Positions 60,052 through 64,000 of a DNA stretch of 64,000 nucleotides are shown in pieces. The notes beneath the pieces are model-generated. The model saw nothing but the letters and a program-made list of their open reading frames with translations, did no database searches and had not been told where the DNA came from. This stretch comes from Dactylosporangium roseum (lineage in GTDB: Bacteria > Actinomycetota > Actinomycetes > Mycobacteriales > Micromonosporaceae), in contig NZ_CP073721.1 in assembly GCF_025264685.1 (NCBI RefSeq), positions 5,757,001-5,821,000 of the forward strand, given 5' to 3'. Position numbers and translations under genes: made by a program. How positions within the stretch are numbered: the stretch's first letter is position 1; every line of letters starts with the position of its first letter.

Positions 60052-60882
60052 TTACGCCTGGCCGTACGAGATGGCGCTTCGTGCGAGCAGTTCGCGCGCG
60101 CGGTCCACGATCGGCTTGCCGATCATTTGGCCGTCGAGTTTCGTGATCGAGCCGTTGCCGGCGGCGTCAACCACATTCCGGGCCCATTGCAGCTCCGCCT
60201 CCGCGGGCGCGAACGCGGCATGGACAATGTCGATCTGGCGCGGGTGCAGGCAGATTTTGCCGCGATAACCGAGCAGCGAGGCGTGCACCGAGTCGGAGCG
60301 GAGCTTCTCATCGTCGTCCAGGACCACCGTCACGCCGTCCAGCGGGGCGGTGACGCCTGCGGCCGCTGACGCGAGCACCAGCTGCGACCTCGCCGCGGAA
60401 AGTGCGCTCAGGTCGGCGAGATCGATGCCCAGTTCCTTCGCCAGGTCGACATTTCCGAAGATCGCCCGCACCACGCCCGGCTGCGCACAGACGGAACGCG
60501 CTTCCAGGATGCCGCGCGCCGTCTCGACGATCGGAAGTACGCACGAGCCGGGTGCGAGCCGGCCGAAGACCTCGCGGGTGGCCTCCGGGTCGGCTTTGGG
60601 TACGAGGACCGCGAGGGGGAACTCGGCCACCATGGCAAGGTCTTCCTCGAACCATTGCGTACCGACGCCGTTGATGCGCACCGCTCCGATTCCTCCGGAC
60701 GACAGCCACCGCTCGATATTTTTCCGAGCGCAGGGCTTTTCGCCCGGTCCGACGGAATCCTCGAGGTCGAGCACGATGCCGTCCGCGCGGCTCGCGGCGG
60801 CCTTCTCGAAGCGATCGGGCCGATGCCCAGGTGCAAAGAGAAGGGACCTGGCCTCTCGCATGCGATCCAGGAGCGTCTTCAT
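60052..60882 (-). CDS. HpcH/HpaI aldolase, citrate lyase beta-like
   Basis: This 276-residue protein belongs to the CitE/HpcH family, TIM-barrel enzymes that cleave or form C-C bonds at CoA esters with Mg2+. The typical start SLLFAPGHRPDRFEKA is followed by DGIVLDLEDSVGPGEK, VRINGVGTQWFEEDLA and VLPIVETARGI, which supply the metal-binding Glu and Asp. GKICLHPRQIDIVHAAFAP follows near the end. It is leftward, divergent from the AraC regulator with 625 bp between. A malyl-CoA or citramalyl-CoA lyase role is possible; a link to the cyclitol gene nearby is unproven. Confidence 0.82.
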   Translation of the reverse strand: MKTLLDRMREARSLLFAPGHRPDRFEKAAASRADGIVLDLEDSVGPGEKPCARKNIERWLSSGGIGAVRINGVGTQWFEEDLAMVAEFPLAVLVPKADPEATREVFGRLAPGSCVLPIVETARGILEARSVCAQPGVVRAIFGNVDLAKELGIDLADLSALSAARSQLVLASAAAGVTAPLDGVTVVLDDDEKLRSDSVHASLLGYRGKICLHPRQIDIVHAAFAPAEAELQWARNVVDAAGNGSITKLDGQMIGKPIVDRARELLARSAISYGQA

Positions 60883-61507
60883 GGAAGCCTCACAAGTCCT
60901 TCCTCGTCCTTTTGTGGCCGGCGCGCCGAGTGAATTTCGGCGATTGCGGAGACCAGGTTCCGCCGGGCTGCGTGATGCGCCTGGAAACCTGGTATGGAGG
61001 GCTCACCGGTATTACCGCTGCCCCACAAGGCCACCATTCAGGGATCATCGTGGAGACTGGCCTTGCGGTTGGCAATCCGTGCAGCGAACCGCGCTATCGG
61101 TGAAACGAAGCCGCATCCGGGCCGATGGCCGAGTAGTGCAGACGATACCTGGCCAACTCGGCCGAGCCTGCGTTCAGTACCTCTTGCTGGCAAATGGCCG
61201 GATAGGCCAACGCCGACATCAGCGGAACCGGCACAACCGCGCCAGATGGTCACATCACGTCACTGATCCGTTGCGTGGAGCGAGCCAGTGAGCGACAATT
61301 GATGTCGATGGATCGGGGGCCGTCGACCTGGCGATCGCTACCCGGCCTGCACCTTTGCTCGATAGACGGCGCTCAATCGGATGATGCCTTGTGTCGTCCT
61401 TTCGGCGCGCCTGGGAAGGAACGACCACATGCTCAACCCGCTCATGCATACGGCTTCGTCATACCACGTTCACCTCGCATCAAATCACCTGCACTCGCGC
61501 GTGTGAC
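60883..61507. promoter_or_regulatory. Divergent gap between CitE-like gene and AraC regulator
   Basis: This 625-bp region is less GC-rich than the flanks and contains no supported gene. It must carry the promoters of the leftward CitE-like gene and the rightward AraC gene. I see no clear repeats. The open frame of the AraC gene continues upstream to 61391 but reads as Cys/Thr/Arg-rich non-protein sequence. Confidence 0.4.
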
Positions 61508-62512
61508 ATGGTGGTTCCAGGGCTTGATCGTGAACCAGTCGTCGAGCCGCCGTTGTCGAGGTACGCCGTACTTCGGTCGTCTGATCTGCAAGAGATCAAC
61601 ACGGCGGTGTCAGAGCACATACGTCCGCAGTCGCTCGAGCTGCCTTCGCCCGGGGGCAGGCTGGACGCTCGCCTCCACGTGGCCCGGCTTCGCAATATCA
61701 CCGTGGGGTATGTGACCTACGGCACCTCGGTGAACACGCACTTCGGCGCGGAGGACTCGCCGTTCGTCGCGCACGTCCCCATCGCGGGATCCGTCGCGGT
61801 CGACGCGCCTGGATACGGCTTGCAGTCAGAGGGCGTGGGTTCGGTCATCTCCCCGAGCCTGCCGACCACGGTGCGCTGGAGCCGAACCAGCGCACAGGTG
61901 GCGATCCGGCTGGATCATCAGGCCCTCCACGCCGAGCTGGCGGACCTCGTCACGAACCCCTTGTCGCATCCCCTGCGGTTCCAGCCGTGCATGTCGATGG
62001 AGAGTCGTGGCGTGCGCGGCTGGACCTCCGCGATCTCATGGCTCGTCGCGGAGCTGGACCGCGGCAGCGGTCTGGTCGACCACCCACTTGTCGTCGCCTC
62101 GGTCGAGCAGGTCATCATGCGCGGGTTGCTCATCGCGCAATCACACACCTATACCTCACATCTGGACGCGTACACCCGTTCCGCGCGTTCGTCCGTCATC
62201 CGTGCCGTAGCCGAACAGATGGACGCCTCGCCACAGACCCCCTTCACCGTCGACATGCTGGCCCGGCAGGCCGGCATCAGTGTTCGGGCCCTGCAGAAGG
62301 GGTTTCGGCGGGAGTTTGCGGTGTCCCCGCTGGAGTATCTGCGGGCGGTGCGGCTCAAGCGGGCCCGCGAGGAGCTCCTCCGGGCGGGCCCGAGCGAGGG
62401 CGTCACCGTCACCGATGTCGCCACCCGCTGGGGATTCGGCCATCTGGGCTGGTTCGGCCAGCGCTACCGCGAACGCTACGGCGAGTCACCGTCGAAGACC
62501 CTCCGGCGGTGA
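61508..62512 (+). CDS. AraC-family transcriptional regulator
   Basis: This 334-residue regulator has an N-terminal cupin-like AraC_binding_2 domain (YVTYGTSVNTHFG, FVAHVPIAGSV, AVISPSLPTTVRW-like) and a C-terminal double helix-turn-helix (FTVDMLARQAGISVRALQKG, then VTDVATRWGFGHLGWFGQRY). Proteins with this layout (FeaR/OhbR type) respond to aromatic or acid ligands. The ATG at 61508 or GTG at 61511 suits the domain border. It faces the sugar-phosphate cyclase gene that follows 255 bp downstream and probably controls it. Confidence 0.85.
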   Translation: MVVPGLDREPVVEPPLSRYAVLRSSDLQEINTAVSEHIRPQSLELPSPGGRLDARLHVARLRNITVGYVTYGTSVNTHFGAEDSPFVAHVPIAGSVAVDAPGYGLQSEGVGSVISPSLPTTVRWSRTSAQVAIRLDHQALHAELADLVTNPLSHPLRFQPCMSMESRGVRGWTSAISWLVAELDRGSGLVDHPLVVASVEQVIMRGLLIAQSHTYTSHLDAYTRSARSSVIRAVAEQMDASPQTPFTVDMLARQAGISVRALQKGFRREFAVSPLEYLRAVRLKRAREELLRAGPSEGVTVTDVATRWGFGHLGWFGQRYRERYGESPSKTLRR

Positions 62513-62767
62513 ACGCCCTACGTCTGTCCATATTGGACGCCGGAGCGGTGACGCACCTAACGGCCGCCGTTCGCAAACCTGGAAGCTGCCGACGCGGGAC
62601 GGATAGCTACGCGACGTTTCGTCCCGTAGAAATGAGCCGCACGAGCCACGAGGGACGCGCACACTACCGCGGCACAGCCGCCCTCTCAGCGCGTCAACGC
62701 CAAGTCGGGAAATCGTCGGGAAACCTGGCGCGGCCTCGCCGTCTAGCAGGAGATGAGAAGACACCTC
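62513..62767. promoter_or_regulatory. Gap before the cyclase gene
   Basis: This 255-bp non-coding stretch should hold the promoter of the cyclase gene. AGGAGATGAGAAG lies 8-20 bp before its ATG. I see no strong repeat or hairpin and no gene in it. Confidence 0.4.
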
Positions 62768-64000
62768 ATGCCTACATCCGCTGCAGAGATCACTGAGCCA
62801 TCGCCGCACACCATCCCAGCCCAGAGGCCGGCGCAGAGCCCGATCGGGCCCAGCCAGCCGGGCCTCTATGTCGACATGGCGGCTCCGTCCGACGGCCGGC
62901 ACCCCGAGGTGGCCACCTGGGTCGTGCGCGCCGACAAAGCCGTCCGCTACGAGGTACGGATGTGCCGCGGTCTGCTCGACCCCGTGGACACCGATCTGGC
63001 TGAGGCCGGAGGTTCCGACGCGGCGGGCCGGAGACGGTTCGTCGTCATCGACGCCACCGTGGATCGGTTCTTCGGCGACCGGATCCGGGCGTACTTCGAC
63101 TGGCACAACTTCGACTGCACGTACCACGTCGTCCCGGCCCGCGAGCACGTGAAGGACCTGGAGACCGCGACGGGCATCGTCCGGGCGCTCGACGGCTTCA
63201 GGATCGCCCGCCGACGTGAGCCGGTCATCGCCATCGGAGGGGGTGTGCTGCTCGACCTCGTCGGGCTCGTCTGCAGCCTCTACCGGCGCGGTACACCGTT
63301 CGTCCGAGTGCCGACGACACTGATCGGCATCGTCGACGCGGGCGTCGGCGTGAAGACCGGGGTCAACTTCAACGGCAACAAGAACCGCCTCGGCACCTAC
63401 TTCCCGGCAGATCTCACGCTACTGGACCGGTCGTTCCTGGCAACGCTCGGCGAGCGCCACATCAGCAACGGACTCGCTGAGATTCTCAAGATGGCGCTGA
63501 TCCGCGACGGCGAACTCTTCGACGTGCTCGAAGCGTCCGGCACCCACCTGCTCGCCGACCGCTTCCAGGGGCAGACGAGCGTCAGCGACCGATCGGCGGA
63601 CCGGGTGCTCCAGCTGGCCATCGACGGAATGCTCCGGGAACTACAGCCGAATCTCTGGGAGCAGACCCTAGAGCGCTCGGTCGACTACGGGCACACGTTC
63701 AGCCCGACCATCGAGATGCGCGCGATGCCCGAACTGCTCCACGGTGAGGCGGTCGCGCTCGACATGGCGTTCACGACGGTGCTGGCCGCCCACCGCGGGC
63801 TGGTGACCGCGGAGCAGCAGGACCGGATCTTCGCCTTGATGCGCAACCTCGGCCTGCCCACCTGGCATCCGTTGCTCACGGCGGAAGTCCTGACGGAGGC
63901 CCTTGAGGACGCGACCCGGCATCGTGATGGTCGTCAGCGGTTCCCGATCCCGATCGGCATCGGTGACGTGGCCTTCGTCGACGACGTCACCGTGGCGGAG
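62768..64000 (+). CDS. 2-epi-5-epi-valiolone synthase-like sugar-phosphate cyclase (3' end cut)
   Basis: This gene runs to the last base, giving 411 residues, nearly the full family length. It belongs to the dehydroquinate synthase fold; the blocks AIGGGVLLDLVGLVCSLYRR, VPTTLIGIVDAGVGVKTGVN, NKNRLGTYFPADLTLLDR, ISNGLAEILKMALIRDGE and DYGHTFSPTIEM match the EEVS group (AcbC, ValA, CetA) more than AroB. It would cyclise sedoheptulose 7-phosphate to a C7 cyclitol using NAD+ and a metal. The metal His residues in HTF and LLHGEA are present. It implies a C7N-aminocyclitol or related pathway starting here and continuing past the edge. Confidence 0.88.
   Translation, partial: MPTSAAEITEPSPHTIPAQRPAQSPIGPSQPGLYVDMAAPSDGRHPEVATWVVRADKAVRYEVRMCRGLLDPVDTDLAEAGGSDAAGRRRFVVIDATVDRFFGDRIRAYFDWHNFDCTYHVVPAREHVKDLETATGIVRALDGFRIARRREPVIAIGGGVLLDLVGLVCSLYRRGTPFVRVPTTLIGIVDAGVGVKTGVNFNGNKNRLGTYFPADLTLLDRSFLATLGERHISNGLAEILKMALIRDGELFDVLEASGTHLLADRFQGQTSVSDRSADRVLQLAIDGMLRELQPNLWEQTLERSVDYGHTFSPTIEMRAMPELLHGEAVALDMAFTTVLAAHRGLVTAEQQDRIFALMRNLGLPTWHPLLTAEVLTEALEDATRHRDGRQRFPIPIGIGDVAFVDDVTVAE

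Overview
The window is high-GC, with dense head-to-tail genes, frequent ATGA/GTGA stop-start overlaps and frequent GTG/TTG starts. With StrR-type regulation and IS701 and group II elements, this points to an actinomycete (Streptomycetaceae, Micromonosporaceae or Pseudonocardiaceae type). It holds most of one glycosylated natural-product cluster (1 to about 37.1 kb), a mobile-element island (37.2 to 50.0 kb), a secreted Rhs/HINT polymorphic toxin with an immunity-like gene (50.0 to 57.2 kb), an IS and three small orphan genes (57.4 to 60.0 kb), and the first genes of what looks like a C7-cyclitol locus (60.0 kb to the edge).

Core chemistry. The left end has a ketosynthase (cut by the edge) and an ACP. 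Facing away from them are a stand-alone NRPS-type adenylation enzyme, an MIO tyrosine/phenylalanine aminomutase of the enediyne beta-tyrosine type, and two hotdog dehydratase-like proteins. A long leftward operon (35045 to 21995) adds a FabG-type ketoreductase, a KAS III, a KAS III homologue with Gln in place of the active-site Cys, a FabD-like acyltransferase and a PaaK/EhpF-like adenylate-forming enzyme. I infer a highly reducing type II PKS, comparable to aryl-polyene or ishigamide systems, primed by or joined to an aromatic beta-amino acid.

Sugars and tailoring. The same operon starts with GDP-mannose 4,6-dehydratase, NDP-hexose 2,3-dehydratase and a Gfo/Idh 3-ketoreductase. Elsewhere are a TylCIII/TcaB9-type sugar C-methyltransferase, a MycE-type sugar O-methyltransferase, an FkbM methyltransferase, two more methyltransferases, three PhyH oxygenases, a radical SAM enzyme, one GT4 and two GT1 glycosyltransferases, three epimerase/ketoreductases, a HAD phosphatase and an unpaired TPP-dependent E1-alpha. 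A heterodimeric ABC exporter is the likely export or self-resistance system. A StrR-like activator closes the cluster. The heptamer CACTAGT lies in the three main intergenic control regions.

Mobile island. It holds a decayed IS701 remnant, a dead ISAs1 copy, a large orphan gene truncated at both ends, an IS5/IS427 element with a CCCAAAA slippery site, an IS701-like element whose transposase is split by an antisense group II intron with nucleotide-resolved ends, a conserved gene broken by one TGA, and an IS701-type element that carries a methyltransferase between perfect 19-bp terminal repeats. That last element ends 7 bp from the immunity gene.

Right end. An AraC activator and a CitE/HpcH lyase precede a 2-epi-5-epi-valiolone synthase homologue that runs to the last base.
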